Shown piece after piece: positions 33,206-45,295 of a stretch of 64,000 bases of DNA. Source of the DNA: Lasiosphaeris hirsuta (Eukaryota; Ascomycota; Sordariomycetes; Sordariales; Lasiosphaeriaceae); contig JAUKUA010000002.1 in the NCBI GenBank assembly GCA_030549175.1, forward strand, positions 1,116,001 through 1,180,000. Direction: 5' to 3'. The position numbers were made by a program, and so were the translations under genes. Below the pieces are notes generated by a model that made no database searches, was not told the origin of the DNA, and was given only the letters and a program-made list of their open reading frames with translations. Numbering within the stretch: the stretch's first letter is position 1; the number at the start of each line of letters is the position of its first letter.

Positions 33206-33569
33206 CGCCGCCGGATGAGGCCACCGATACAGACAATGATGGACCGAACGACTCGCATATTAAGGTTGACCAATTGACGCCGTCTGGCTCTGAATCAGCT
33301 GCCAATTTCTTCCAGAGAGCAGAACCAGAGGCTCAAGCCTCGACAGATGACTCTAAAGATGAGACAAGCGAGTCGGATCAATAGGTGGGCACCTAATCCC
33401 AAAGATAAAAAGCTTAGCTAATAAAGCGTACAAGAACGCAGAGCCTCCGCCTGATGAGGCCGTCCGCAAGCCAGACAATAATGTACCAAACGGCTCACGA
33501 GACCATATTGAAGTTGACCAAGTGACACAGTCTAGCTCTGAGTCAGCCGGCGATTTCTTCCGGAGAGAA
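33206..33569 (+). repeat. Duplicated coding-like segment (two diverged direct copies)
   Basis: Copy A (33206-33319) and copy B (33444-33569) are imperfect direct repeats. Both have an acidic open frame: PPPDEATDTDNDGPNDSH...VDQLTPSGSESAANFFQR in A, and PPPDEAVRKPDNNVPNGS...VDQVTQSSSESAGDFFRR in B. Each then reaches a stop. It looks like an internally repetitive linker of a decayed element protein, possibly copia-like, but no diagnostic domain is attached. Confidence 0.6.
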
Positions 33570-33660
33570 AACCCAGAGTAACATGTCCTACTTCTAGATA
33601 GTACTGGAGCTGGAGTATTGAACTTTGTGATTGATGATATCAACGATCCGCACTTCGCTT

Positions 33661-36600
33661 ATTCTACTTAGTAAAGTAATCCAATTTGTTAGGCTGCTCC
33701 CGTGGCCCGTACACTGCGAATGAATACCTAACATCTGTCAGAAACTGGAGAGCGGCCTAGTCTCGGTCAGCTTGTCATTTTAGGTCTTTAATTAGTCTCA
33801 ACCTTAGTTCCCAAGCTCATGGCCGGCCACATTTCCATAGCTAGGGCATTGTAGGGCACGTAGCCTAGGCCCTCCTCCCTAGAGGAGATATTAAGAGCCG
33901 ACCTACACCTCAACAACGCCCACCTTCACACTTTTCACAATCTTTACTCTTGTCAGGGTGAATTTAGGACCGCCTAAAGATAAAAACCATAAAGGAAAGA
34001 AAAATGAGGGTCGTCTCACACTCACGTAGCTGATTCAGGAAGCTGGGTGGAGAGATAAGAAATGGAAACGGAAAGATGGTGTGTCGGGAGAGCTCTACGA
34101 AACCCCTCTGGTCGGTGTACACAAGCAGATCTATGATGTTTTTAAAAACCAAAATGTTCGTATGTCCACTGACTTGTGAACTATCTCTAACCAATCACAC
34201 AGAATCAGATGTTGAAAGACTGGGCCGTAGCTGAACATCTCGATGTTATCTCCGTCTATCGGCGGGATCTATGTCTACTTAAAAGCGGCTCGATAGTAAC
34301 CTTAAGTGAGTAGTTCGTAGTGCTCATTCCGCTTCCTCCGCTGCAGTGCGAAGTCCAATGTCTACCTGACAGGCATGACCCCTCAACAAGACAACCTATT
34401 GACTGGCTTTACCCAATCCTTCTACCGAAAAACAGCGGGCTTATTGTTATACTATCCGGGATTGATGGATTCGAGCTGGCTTCCTACCCGCCACTGGATT
34501 ACGGCACCAGCTTGGTCACCTGGTTGTACTCCTCCTGGTCCCTGATCGATTCTCGGAAGTGACATCATGTCGGTGTCGAGCAACGCCTCATATTGAGACT
34601 GCGACTCGGATGTACGTACCTAATATATGTCCCAAGTTCGAGTTTGTGTCGTTGGCGGTGAAGGAAGCGTGAAAGGGGAACCCTCCGTATGATATGTGGA
34701 GTGACTGTTTTGACGTCTCTGTCGCTTCCGGGGCTACTCTGGTACTACTGTTTCGGTCGAGCCAATTTTTTGGTGTGAGACTTTTTATCTTTCTCTTTCG
34801 TTATGATTTTGATCCTTTACTATTTGGTCATCATATTAGTCCTCGTTTGAGCCGCTGTTAGACAACTCTGCCGTAACAACGAGTACGTGGAAGGTTAATG
34901 AGAGTATTGGATCGGTATATCATGGGGTAAAGACTACTTGCCGATTACCTGAACTGGGGAGCTCTCCTATTGCTGGTAGAACTAAGCGTAAAGTTGACGA
35001 GGGGTCACTGGGTGTTGAACCACCTGCGGTATCCAAGGACGTTGGTTCAAACCACGGATCAGCCGTCCCAAATGTAGAGGTTCCCGACTTGTCCTTGACA
35101 GAAGTAGGAAGACGAGACTATAAAAGGTGTTGAAGGTAGAACAACCGAAGAGAAAGCTAGTCTGAAATTATCACTGGTCATGTCCCAAGGTACTTGGCAA
35201 AGGTACCATAACATCCAAAAGTATAGGTATTACCGGCATAATTCTGAAGAGGGTACGACACTGCCTTAAGGGGGCTAAGTACCTCTTGATAGATTCCCTT
35301 GTACTTGTCTAGTTGTTTCGGGGTTATACCATAAGATGTGAACGTCTTTTGTTCCATGTTAATAATGGTAATAGCCCAGTGGTTACTGTTAGATGTTAAT
35401 GTTATAAGGCCTGACGATGGCGATATTGTCTCTTGCCGTGGTCTTTGCCAACCTCTGAGGTGAGACTCCCAAAGTGTATTTCGGGAACTGGTTTAGTTCC
35501 AGAGCTAACAGATCGTCTAGGATACGTCCCGTGATCATTTCTCCAGCTTGAAACCGAAAGAACTTGTATCTAGGCTAGTAAATATTGCCAAATTCGACCA
35601 AAGTTACGAGTTACTCCTTAACAGTCCCGGAAAGCTTTGGTAAGGTAAGTTCCGTGATCACTCTTTTAGTTTGTGGGGTTGGTGAAGAAATGTAGATCGG
35701 GTCGGTGATATTAAGACCGGTACCGTTGTCTCTATGCCTCTCTTGATCGGACGGGCTATGGTCTCTGGGTTACTTTACCGTGGTAATTGTATAGCTTTTC
35801 GGAGTGAGTGCTTGGTAAGTTATCCCTACGGAAAAGCTTAGGTCGAACTACCGATAAAATGTTCCGTCGAGTGTATGGCCATTTGACTATGTTTGAGGCT
35901 ACGACACGAGGTGGTGTAGAGAGTGAACTGGAGGCTGCCTGTTTACTACGCTGTTTAATTGTTGTTTATCGTAGGGTTGGATGTGGAAGGCCTCGGTGTG
36001 TTGTTCCATGGTGTAACTGAAGCTACCACGTCTGGGAGCTGGATAGTACGCCGCCTAGTACCCCGTGGCTGGGCCTCGCCGGTCTGATCAGAGCCTAGGT
36101 AGTAGTCTGTAGGCTTTAAACGGCTACTCGAATTAGACGTGTGTATCCGTAAATATCTTTTGCTATCGGATCTCTTTATCGAGCTAACGCTGCTGTTACT
36201 AGTTAGGTACCCTAGGATGTGTAGATCTATGTGGTGGCTTTTTTGGGTACTGCTTCCTTCGTGGTTTGGTCGCTTACTGGAAGGTCCTTCGGCTAGACCT
36301 CCCTATCACTTTGTATGCCGTTTTGACGTCGTTTCGTTTAGACCTTGATTTACTACTATAAACCGTATACTAGATGGGCCTTGAGAGGCTGTCTATTTGT
36401 ATATTATCTCCGATATAGATCGCTCGCTTTTCTCGTAGTTGTCTTACGGACCGTTTACATAGATATTGACTATGGGATGGAGACTTAGTACGGAAACGGT
36501 TACTAGTTTAAAAACTCAGACTAAGAACAAGCCTCCTAACCTTAGACTTGAGGTAATTATCTACAAGGCCTACTACACTTTCTTATATTCTTTTCACCAG

Positions 36601-37650
36601 TCAGGGATATATAGCCTTTAAGATGTATTGGTTAATCTGAGAAGGTAGTGATTTCAAGTCGATAGGGAACGACTTACCTTGAAGTATAAGATTCTTAGAA
36701 ACGTCTCTAATCGCCTTCTTGCTAAAAAATTTCCACTCCTAATACTTCGTAGATTTCCGTATAGTTATAATCGTATTAGCTGAGAATGCTAGGGAGTTCA
36801 AGGAGCTTTACCTCTAATAACGGGAGAAATGAACGTAGACAAAAAAAGGGATCCAAAATAGTAATATGACCTATATCTCGGTAGGGACCTCCTAGTAAGG
36901 GACTATAGCTACAAATTCTTCATACGTACCGTCATGTTTTAGGTAGTCGTTCTTATAAAAGTTCCTAGCTCTACCTTCTGCTATGATCATGAATCTCCGA
37001 GTAAGGAAGGAATAGGTAAGCTTACCGAGGAGAAATAATTTAAAAGTACGATGCCGAAGTCTACATTGAAATAGGTATTGCATCTGATTGATGAACCATT
37101 ATATCCTACTAAGCTCTTTGTCAAGGGAAATATCGTTTGCTTTACACTTCTTCCTACGAGATACTATAAGGAATATCCGTTAGATTACGTGAACTCGAGG
37201 TCTCTCAACCCCTCAGGATAGGGCTACTTCGTATGCTGCTAGGAAGATGAGGGAAAGGAAAGACAAAGCGATACGGAGGGTACTGTAGACTGTCAGAACA
37301 CGGCTAGCATTAAGGCTAAATTTTTCTAAGGCAGTATCCAGGACAGGCTCCGAAACGTAGTCTACGAGGCAAAGCTTCTCACTCTGCAGAAGTAAGACGT
37401 CGACTATATGAAGGATGTCGTTGACACTGGACAATTTAGCCTCCTCCCTCTTCTTCTACCACTCTTCCTCTGTCTTCGCCAAATTTTGAAAGGAGGCTGT
37501 GCGGTTCTTCCATTCCGGAACATCGTGTGGTGGCGGCCGTGGTGGTGGCTGCCGTGGCAGCTGCTTCGATTGGGGGGGGGGGGGGGGGGGACTAGAGTTC
37601 GATGGTGATCTGAGTCTTACTCCCGAGTCTTACTCCGACGGGACTGTACC
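33661..37650. other. TA-rich gene desert, probably RIP-decayed repeats
   Basis: About 4 kb with stops every few codons in all frames and frequent TA dinucleotides. A minus-strand frame at 36892-37083 contains GRARNFYKNDYLKHDGTYEE, faintly like a retrotransposon Gag helix. A G-run of about 19 nt lies at 37572-37590. No gene can be supported. Confidence 0.5.
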
Positions 37651-37659
37651 TTTCGCTCA

Positions 37660-38340
37660 AGACAACGAATGTACTCGGACAACGGGATGTCGTTCGTGAT
37701 TGTGTAGAGGTATCCAACAGTTCTGGTTTCGCCCTCTTCTACGAGAGAGCCTGCCCCAGCACCGACCGAATCCCCGCCCTCAAGAGCTTATGCCGTGTTA
37801 GAATTGGGAAGAGGTCTTCTGCTGACGATCTGAACCAGTCCCATTGATATTTTGTGTATCTGTTTTATGACTTGTTCGTCGGTTTTCAGGGTACATGACA
37901 GATCGCCGCCACTCTTTCACAGATAAGAAGCGGTTGTGCCGGACGAAGAAGAGAATATGCTACCGCTTTCGGACCCGTAAGGTATGTAGCCTAAGGATGG
38001 CCCACTGATAAAAACGGATTGTTGCAGCCGGATCCTCGTTGTTCTTTGAAAGTAGTGCCGTAAACAATACCCCGAGAGCGGCGGGCAACTGAGAGAGTCG
38101 TGACATCAATTGTTTGGCGTACATGCCCTCATCATAATCTTTCAGCAATCGATCGACAACAAGAACAACCCAGAGGAATAACCCTGAAGCCTTTTGTTCT
38201 AGTATCGCATCCCGTAAGGGCCGCGACGCTACAGGTGGACCGACCCAACCCCCCAACGGCAAGCTTCTGGTCAACATATGTCGTTATGTCCCCAGTGTTG
38301 AAATCCTCGACACAGAGCTCAAGGCAGTCTCGGAGGGAGG
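37660..38340 (-). pseudogene. NACHT-domain (NLR/STAND-like) gene relic
   Basis: The minus-strand pieces appear in the order I expect for a fungal NACHT protein after the NTPase core. First comes LELCVEDFNTGDITTYVDQK (about 38330-38260). Next is an open frame at 38277-37960 with KASGLFLWVVLVVDRLLKDY and MSRLSQLPAALGVLF. Then, in another frame, come DEQVIKQIHKISMGLVQIVS (about 37890-37830) and finally GETRTVGYLYTITNDIPLSE (about 37740-37680). The Walker A and B region and C-terminal ankyrin/WD/TPR repeats are missing, and several stops and frame changes intervene. NACHT proteins act in fungal non-self recognition; this copy is dead. Confidence 0.7.
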
Positions 38341-40246
38341 TAAGGGGGGAAAAAACGCCGCAAAGAGAAACAAACGTTTAGGTGAATTCCACGGTCATAG
38401 GCCGAGTCGGTCAAATCCCCATGCGATGATGCGGGCACCAGGACACTCGCTCATCCGCTGACCCAAAGTCCGATCTTGGCTTTTTGGTGGGCCGAATATG
38501 GTGGAAAGGCCGGAATAGTACTTTCTGTTGACTGTTTTCGGCTGGCGGCCCAGGCCCGGTTTGTGCGTCGACACCAAACTCCACGCTGTTGGATATCTTG
38601 GTCGACGCCCATGTTTTGTATGGATGCCCCTGTAGGCCACGGACGAATATGATTCTGGCAGCCGCAGTTAGTGCTCAACTTCGAAGGATATCTGACTTGG
38701 CTGAGATGCGTCACTCGCTTTGCAATCGCGTTGCCCTCTTTGGGCTCCTTCAAGATCGACAGTCCCTTATCGAAAATCCCGTGCGGGAACGCCATGTTAT
38801 GCCTTGAGAGCTTAGGAAGCGAATGTCTAGGAGTCTCTTCGTTACCTACCTAGTTAGGTGTCGCGAATACAGTAGGATGAGGATCAGATGAATCTGGATT
38901 CTGACGTTTTGCTCAGGCGCAACTCATTTCCATTTGAGGAGCTAAGCCACGTGAGCAAAGGCAGCTATCTGCCTGGCAGCCACACAAAAATCCCCTGACG
39001 ACTTCTGCAGAGAGCCTATCCAATGATGATGGGAAATTCCCAAACCCCCCGCCTTCAAATTCGCTTGCAGCCATTTCCTTCTCGTCCCACTTGCGTCGCA
39101 CGACTTGAACTTGACAAAGTCTTGAAACGAAACAAACCTTCGGGTAGCGGGGCTCAACAGCGGTTGTTGAGTCGCCATGATAGCATCAACGGAAGCAACG
39201 GAAGTGAGTTGGCGACAGGCCGCCTGGCGATTACGATCTAGGATGCTTTTACACGTGGTTGGCCATTTACTTGAATAGTTTGCTTGACCGTCTTTTGCCA
39301 CCAATGAACTGCTCCATCGTTAGGTTTCACTCGGTTTACATGGCCATGCAAGCAATCGTCCGTGTCAACACCCCACCGAATTGTCCAAGGTCATCGCCCC
39401 GCCAGCAGGTAGGTCGAGGCCGATGGGGGAGGCCGAGTTGCTGGGAGGGCAAGTGATGAAGATGAGAAGAGAAGAGGGTACTGGGATCGGAGTACTCGAC
39501 ACGTTGACCAGTACGAACAACTTCGCCTTCACTTGTACGAGCCTGAAGAGCACACAGGCTCGGACGTTGCGCAAGCCATGGAACAGGTTAGGATGATCGG
39601 GCTTCTCCTGAACAATAATTTTCAAGGAAGAGCTACTAGTACCAATCACAGCTCGTCTCTACAGTACTTTGACCTCGTTCACGACTTTATTTGCCTACAG
39701 GCTTCCATTTTACAACCAAACAATATGTACGTAATATACGCAAGTTTCAAAAGGACGCTCAAGTAGGTAATGCCTCCCTGATAAGAGGACCTCACTAACT
39801 TTATATTGGAGCGTGAAGGCAGAGGCTCTTCAGAAGAGGGGTGCCAAGTGTGAGAAATCAAGGATGCCATCACGATGTAGCCCAACAAATGGCGCAGAAT
39901 GGGCCGAATGCGCAAAATACGCAAAATGTGCAAAATGCGGAAACTGGCACACGTCGCGGGGCTCATCATTGGCTGATTGCAAGGCAGAGCGGCCTGATCT
40001 ATCCAAACAAGAGAACTTGCGTGAACATGGAGTGCATGATGGCGCTTTCGGGTGGGCTGTAAGTGTGATGGGCCAAGGCAGCAGTGCACAGCCCGGCCAC
40101 AAGAGCCTCAACTTGCCAGAGCCCCCTCTCGTTGCATCCATATGGCTTGGTAATGACCGGGCAAGCAAAAACATGGTGTGATGTGCACATTCTAAGCCTT
40201 CGGGAAGGATGCAAAAAGAAACTTTGACACGTCATCTGTGAATTAC
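38341..40246. other. Intergenic, no supported gene
   Basis: A minus-strand piece near 38540-38400 (STIFGPPKSQDRTLGQRMSE) may be more of the NACHT relic. A 78-codon minus frame starting at 39178 has no recognised family. Near 39903-39945 there are short 'gcaaaatr' repeats. Confidence 0.35.
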
Positions 40247-40336
40247 TCGGATACGGGGAATCGAACCCCGGGCCCCTGAGTGCTCGATCCCGGAGGATGT
40301 TGAGAGTCAGAAATGTTACCGTTACACCATACCCGA
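40247..40336 (-). tRNA. tRNA-Glu (CTC), intron-containing
   Basis: The minus strand folds with acceptor TCGGGTA/TATCCGA and D-arm GGTGTAACGGTAAC, very like fungal tRNA-Glu. The anticodon stem is TCTGA/TCAGG and the T-arm CGGGG-TTCGATT-CCCCG. The loop reads C-T-CTC-A, then a 20-nt intron (ACATCCTCCGGGATCGAGCA), then C38. The intron sits at the canonical 37/38 site. Confidence 0.85.
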
Positions 40337-40894
40337 TTGGTGGAATGGAAGAGATTTCATATGGCCCAAGTACGGCTTCAAGCTGACAGTTGGAGTGGGC
40401 GGTGGAGATGGCCCACCGCCTGAGTCGTGGTCATCAAGGAACACCATGACACTTTGAGTTAATAAGCTGTGGACGTCATTTCATCCATGTTAGAGAATTC
40501 AAAAAATGAAAAAAGGTAGTCGAATTTATCGTGGCCTCATGTTCAGATGTCGGGTGGCTGCGTGACGCTCATAACGTTCATGCCCGTCCCTGCTGAATGT
40601 AGAATGCAGTTACTGAAACCCATAACGCCGTCCCCCAAACCTTTCCCCCTTATAAAATGGCGTAGAGAAACCACAAGTCGGTCTCTATCGCAGTTTTACC
40701 ATCCTTCTTCATCTTTGCGCCGAACCAACAGAGGCCATAACCGCGTACCCTTCCTTACTCCTTGGCACCAGGACCTGCCGTGCTGCCACAACCACCAAAC
40801 CGAACTCTGTATCTTTTCACATGGTCTAACCCTCAACTTCCATTCCTCTTTGGTTGAGTGCTTGCATCCGCGTGCGCCCAACCGATCATTGTTG
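40337..40894. other. Intergenic, no gene seen
   Basis: No supported frame. A TATAAAA element occurs near 40651 on the plus strand but no convincing plus-strand gene follows. It also contains the 3' flank of the zinc-finger gene. Confidence 0.4.
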
Positions 40895-42140
40895 TCAGGA
40901 AGGCAATCGTTCCACTGGAGGCAGCGCTTCAGATTGGACCCGTTCATCGGCGGCCCTCTCCCTTGACGTGCCGTCCTGGGCATTCTAACACCATCATGGT
41001 CAGACCAGCATCTCAACACCCCCCCTCAACCCCCCAAGACATCATAACATCACTACTTACCTTGGCGGCTCCCTCGGTCCCTTTCCAATCCCCGGCAAAC
41101 TCCTGCTCCGAGTCGGGCGAGGACTCGTACCTCACCTTCTGCCCCTCAGCCCCCTTCTTATAACAGGCCTTGACCAGGCGATGCCTCTTCATCTCACGTC
41201 AGCAAACCTCTCCCCTCTGCATCAAAACCCATGTCCCCGTAGCAGAAAAGACGAACCTTCAACGCATCCCTCCTCGAAAAGCTCTTGTTGCACGTCGGAC
41301 ACGGAAACGGCTTAGCCGCCATGTGGATCCGCTTGTGCCTCTTGAGGTCGTGATTCCGACTGAAGCACTGGGTGCACAGGTCGCACTTGAAGGGGCGGTC
41401 CTGCTGCGACGACTCGCGCACCACGGCGTACGGGCCCACGCTGAACTCGTGGTACGCCCCCTGGCCGTAGCCGTGGCCCGATCCCGACCCCGGGGGCGGT
41501 CGAGACCCGGGCGCCAGGGTGGGGATTATCAGCGGCGGCGCGAGGGTGCGGAGGGGCCCGTGGTGCGGCGGGAGGCCGTGGCGCAGCTGCGGGCCTGGCA
41601 GCTGGTAGAGCGCCGGCGGGGACAGCATGCCCGGGGGCGGGCGAGGTGGCCGGGTCCGGGTCCGGGACAGGGGGAGGGGGTGGACGGGTTGGGGGAGCGG
41701 GGAGAGTAGGTGGGGATGAGGCTAGAGATGGGGGGCAGTTTCTCGGTGAAGCGCGGCGGTGATGTTAATTGCTGCGAGGGGGACTCTGGGAGGGGTTTAC
41801 GGGCCGAGGTGGTGGGCTGGTGCGGGTGGCTCAGGGGCCCGGAGTGGTGTTGGGGATCTCGGCCCGGGCCGTCCTCGGACGGTTGGAGACGGTGCGGATA
41901 GGCCGAGGATGTCGACGAGTAGGGCCGCTGGGCGGGATAGGGCGATGCCAGGGCCGAGGTCGAGTATCCGGGGCTGCTTGCGGTGCCGGTGGAGTAGGGC
42001 GACCCGGCCGCCGGCACACCACTCGCTCCGAGTCCGGACGGACTTTGGTCGGCGGCACGCGGGAAATCGGGCGGCGGCAGGGTGAAGGGAGGCAGAGCGG
42101 CCCGAGCCTGCTGGCGGCGCGACCCGAATGATTGAGCCAT
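40895..42140 (-). CDS. C2H2 zinc-finger protein with an apparent frameshift
   Basis: Predicted exons on the minus strand are 42140-41257, 41186-41061 and 40984-40895, with introns at 41187-41256 and 40985-41060. The product would be a nuclear DNA-binding regulator. The Pro/Ser-rich N-terminus starts MAQSFGSRRQQARAALPPF and reaches KLPPISSLIPTYSPRSP. The C-terminal part carries two zinc fingers: FKCDLCTQCFSRNHDLKRHK and CPTCNKSFSRRDALK, the latter completed across the intron by RHRLVKAC (C2HC-type). The N-terminal frame and the frame entering GMLSPPALYQLPGPQ differ by one register, with the switch near 41630-41720 in a GC-rich run. No intron resolves it, so this is either a sequence error or a real indel. 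The short tail after the fingers is acidic, then polar. Confidence 0.7.
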
Positions 42141-44165
42141 GGTCCGGGTCGTTTTTAAACTCTTGAAAAGAAGAGTTGCAGCTGAGAGGGAAGTTGGCAG
42201 CTCTCGGAGTCTGCGACGACGGGCTGTAGCGCAAGCTTGCTTTCGCTCTAGCTCAGCTGGTCTGGTCCGCCCATCCAAAGGCGGCCAGGCGGCCAAAGGA
42301 AGCAGCTGTGTTGTGGCTGTGTGCCCTTAATAGGCATCGCGCGTTACGCGCTGGCTTGGCACCCCTCAACACCTCCCCCCCCCCCCCCCAAATCCCCTCA
42401 AACCTCAACCCCCTCCCCTTCCTACAACTGGGGCCCGCCATGCTGGTTGGAGGTGGGACCAGGATAGCGCATTTTCGCTTTCTTTTTCTTCACGTCATCC
42501 CCGCCCAAAGAGACCCATGCTTCGCAGGTCTGTCTCTCGCGTCTCTGCTTCTTGCATCTCCCCTATATGCGCGAACCCCGTCCTGGAGCGCGGGTGACCT
42601 GACCGGAAACAGGGCGACCAACCGCAAGTCTATCTATCTATCAATCAAGATAATTTCATGTATTGTCAATCTTCCTTGGCGAGTCGACCCATGGTGAAAT
42701 CAATCCTACTATGGAAGTAGTCTGGGGGTGAGGATGTGAGTGATTCTGAGAAAGCCAGCAGTCAGAGCGCAAAGAGCGCAAAAAGCGCACGCAGCCCGCA
42801 ACTTGTCCAATCCCCATCCCCCCGCGAGCTCGGCGTCCGGCGCTATTGCTCCATCCGAAGGCTGCGTCAATGGCGCTGAAATGCACGTTGGACGGCGCTC
42901 GCAGGGCCCGTCAGACGTCGCCATGGCCTGTCGCTGAGGACAAAATGGAGACAAAAATCTGCATGGCTGAGCGCCACCAAGCCACCATCGCCAAACGGGA
43001 ACCGCCACCCCAGCGAACCCAGCGGGAGGACAAAGCCAACGCCTGCCCCCCCCCCCCGGGGGCCCTCTCATTCGACTGCTACCCAACTGCCCCCGCTGCC
43101 TTGACGCTGCCTTGACGCTGCCTGCCCCCAAGCCACTCGGACCATGCCAGGGGTCCAGAACGGCCTTTTCCATCTTTTCTCTCTTGTGCATTCCAACTTC
43201 TGCAATCCTGCGGTCTGCTCTGCCCGTCTGTGGTCTGTGGCCCAAGCCAGCCAGAGCCGGCGAGTTGAGTGAGGTAAATCATGAAGTCGGCCCAGAAAAG
43301 AATCACAATCCAAAATCCAGGGCGCAAAAGGGGTAGAATCAAAGCCCAGGTCCCGAGTTGGGGCATGTTGTCCCTTGTCGACATTGGGTCGACTCACACG
43401 AGGCAGATACGGATGCTGCCACGCGACAATCTCCCGGGACCGCCAAGTCGATGCAGCAGTTCGGGGAGGGCACCTTGAGGGTAGGAACGCATTGACGCCA
43501 CTGAATCTGACAGCAGGGTCCCCTTTTGACAGCCGTAAGCCGCCGGGAGCACGACTTGGTCAAGTCCAACCACACCAGCAGCTGCAATTCAAAGTACGGA
43601 TAACGCGCTTTGCATCAGAGCGATGCGACCTTTTGTTGCTGTGGCGCGGCCCAAAGAATCCCCGGGCTGACTGCAATGTCCCCTAGGTGATTGGCGAGAC
43701 TCGAGCTTGAAGACTCGTGTTGAGAGGGGTTGCAATGACGCTCTTACTGCAGACAGTATAGGTCAGGATCTCCTGAAGCCGACTGTAACAGGGAAATGAA
43801 TGCACTTGAACGTCATACTATCAGCCCAAGAGAAAGCCGAGCGAGACGGAGGTAGGTAGGTAGGTAGGTAGGTATCTGAGGTATTCAACTTCAAAAGACG
43901 CCCCAACTGCCCTGAGGTAATCGGTTGAGAGGAAATGGCGTTGGTATATCGAGTGCGAAAGATCAAAAGTCCATACTTCGGTATGTATATGGGTCGATCA
44001 TCGGGGAAAGATCCTGAAAAAGGTCAGCACCTCAATTTCCTACCGTCGTGACTACCATTCTCTCCTGCCCTTCAATTACACGGCTCCATGACAAGGAGTT
44101 GGAGTGGCAGTATCAACAAAGTCGTATGCCATGTTTACTGAGAGGTAAAATCATCAATCAACACA
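42141..44165. other. Upstream region of the zinc-finger gene, no gene seen
   Basis: About 2 kb without a supported frame, as is common upstream of fungal regulators. It includes a C-run at 42376-42390, a C-run near 43047-43057, and (TAGG)n at 43851-43874. Confidence 0.45.
43851..43874. repeat. (GGTA)6 microsatellite
   Basis: Six perfect tetranucleotide units in an intergenic region. Confidence 0.9.
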
Positions 44166-44238
44166 GGTCGCATGGTGTAGTTGGTTATCACGTCAGTCTC
44201 ACACACTGAAGGTCCTCAGTTCGAGCCTGAGTGCGATC
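44166..44238 (+). tRNA. tRNA-Val (CAC)
   Basis: 73 nt fold as a tRNA. The acceptor is GGTCGCA/TGCGATC and the D-arm GGTGTAGTTGGTTATCAC. The anticodon stem TCAGT/ACTGA has loop CTCACAC (anticodon CAC). The T-arm is CTCAG-TTCGAGC-CTGAG. There is no intron. Confidence 0.92.
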
Positions 44239-45295
44239 ACACACTCCTTCATTTTGCCACTCTAGATTCTCCACTCCACCTTGCGATATCGCCAAAGTCC
44301 AGTACGATTTTTAGTTCTGGCTGGATGCTGCCTTGTATCGTCCGCCCTGCAACTTCTCCACTATCATTGTTTACCTAGCCGGTGTGCTGTTAGGGTGAAG
44401 CCGTTCTATCAAAGGTACTTGAAGCTTACCTGGGCACACCTAGAGGTACCTAATGAATAAACATCAAAGCTAAAAAAGTATGGTAGGTACCTACCTTGTT
44501 TAATCAATCAACATGGCAACATAGATAAGGTAAACAACTTACCTACACCTACCTTAGCATAGCGCTGACTGGCGAAACCTTATGTATGCGCAGCGGAGAG
44601 CAAGTTAGCTCAAACATACCCATCACTCGTTTGGTATCGTTCAGTCCTGAAAGCACGAGAACAGACCGTTGAGAACACCGTTGAGAAGTGCTACAATAAC
44701 TCCATCAACTTGGTAAAGGACCCAGACCTACTACTGGGTCCTTATGTAGGGATTAAGGTCTTCCTTCAGCTTATCAGGAACTCGGACTTTAGGCACCTCT
44801 ACAAGAAACCCTGACTAAGTGGCCTAAAAGACACTGGATGATGGAGGAGTTTCGTAATAGAGAAACCCCACAAGATATGGTTTGCGGAGCCGAGCTGACG
44901 GACTACGCCACAGAGCCGCAGGTGCGGCGGGTGATTCCTCCCGGTGTGTGTGACCCCCCTCCTGATAGCCAAGGCAAAAACATGGCACGAAACTTATGCT
45001 GCCTGTTTTGGTCATTTTACCAACACACAGTGATTGTGCCGGGTAGTACCTGCCATTGCTGGCTGGAGGTGCCTGTTATTCTATTGGCCGGCATTGAACG
45101 GTTTATTTTCTGGAGGATCTCGACATGGAGTCTTCCCCAACCGAGATGTCCAGGCATCCGTCGGCAAGATAAGACGCGTCGCAACACAAACTCTGAACTA
45201 GCTTGACTTCCCCTCTTCCATCCCACTCTAAACCTCAGCAGTGACCGAGCTGGACAAAAAAAGGCGGCACCAAAATTTGTTGATAGGGGCATACG
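44239..45295. other. Intergenic, no gene seen
   Basis: No supported frame; a 122-codon plus frame at 44838-45206 has no recognisable features. Several 'taggtacctac'-like words recur between 44440 and 44560. Confidence 0.4.

Noticed and set aside
38942..39304. 120-codon minus-strand frame
   Set aside because: No family, no splice or promoter support; could be chance.
39813..40181. Plus-strand frame with AKCAK-like repeats
   Set aside because: The peptide repeats come from short gcaaaatr nucleotide repeats; unlikely to be coding.
40550..40966. 139-codon plus-strand frame after a TATAAAA word
   Set aside because: No recognisable features, and it overlaps the 3' end of the minus-strand zinc-finger gene.
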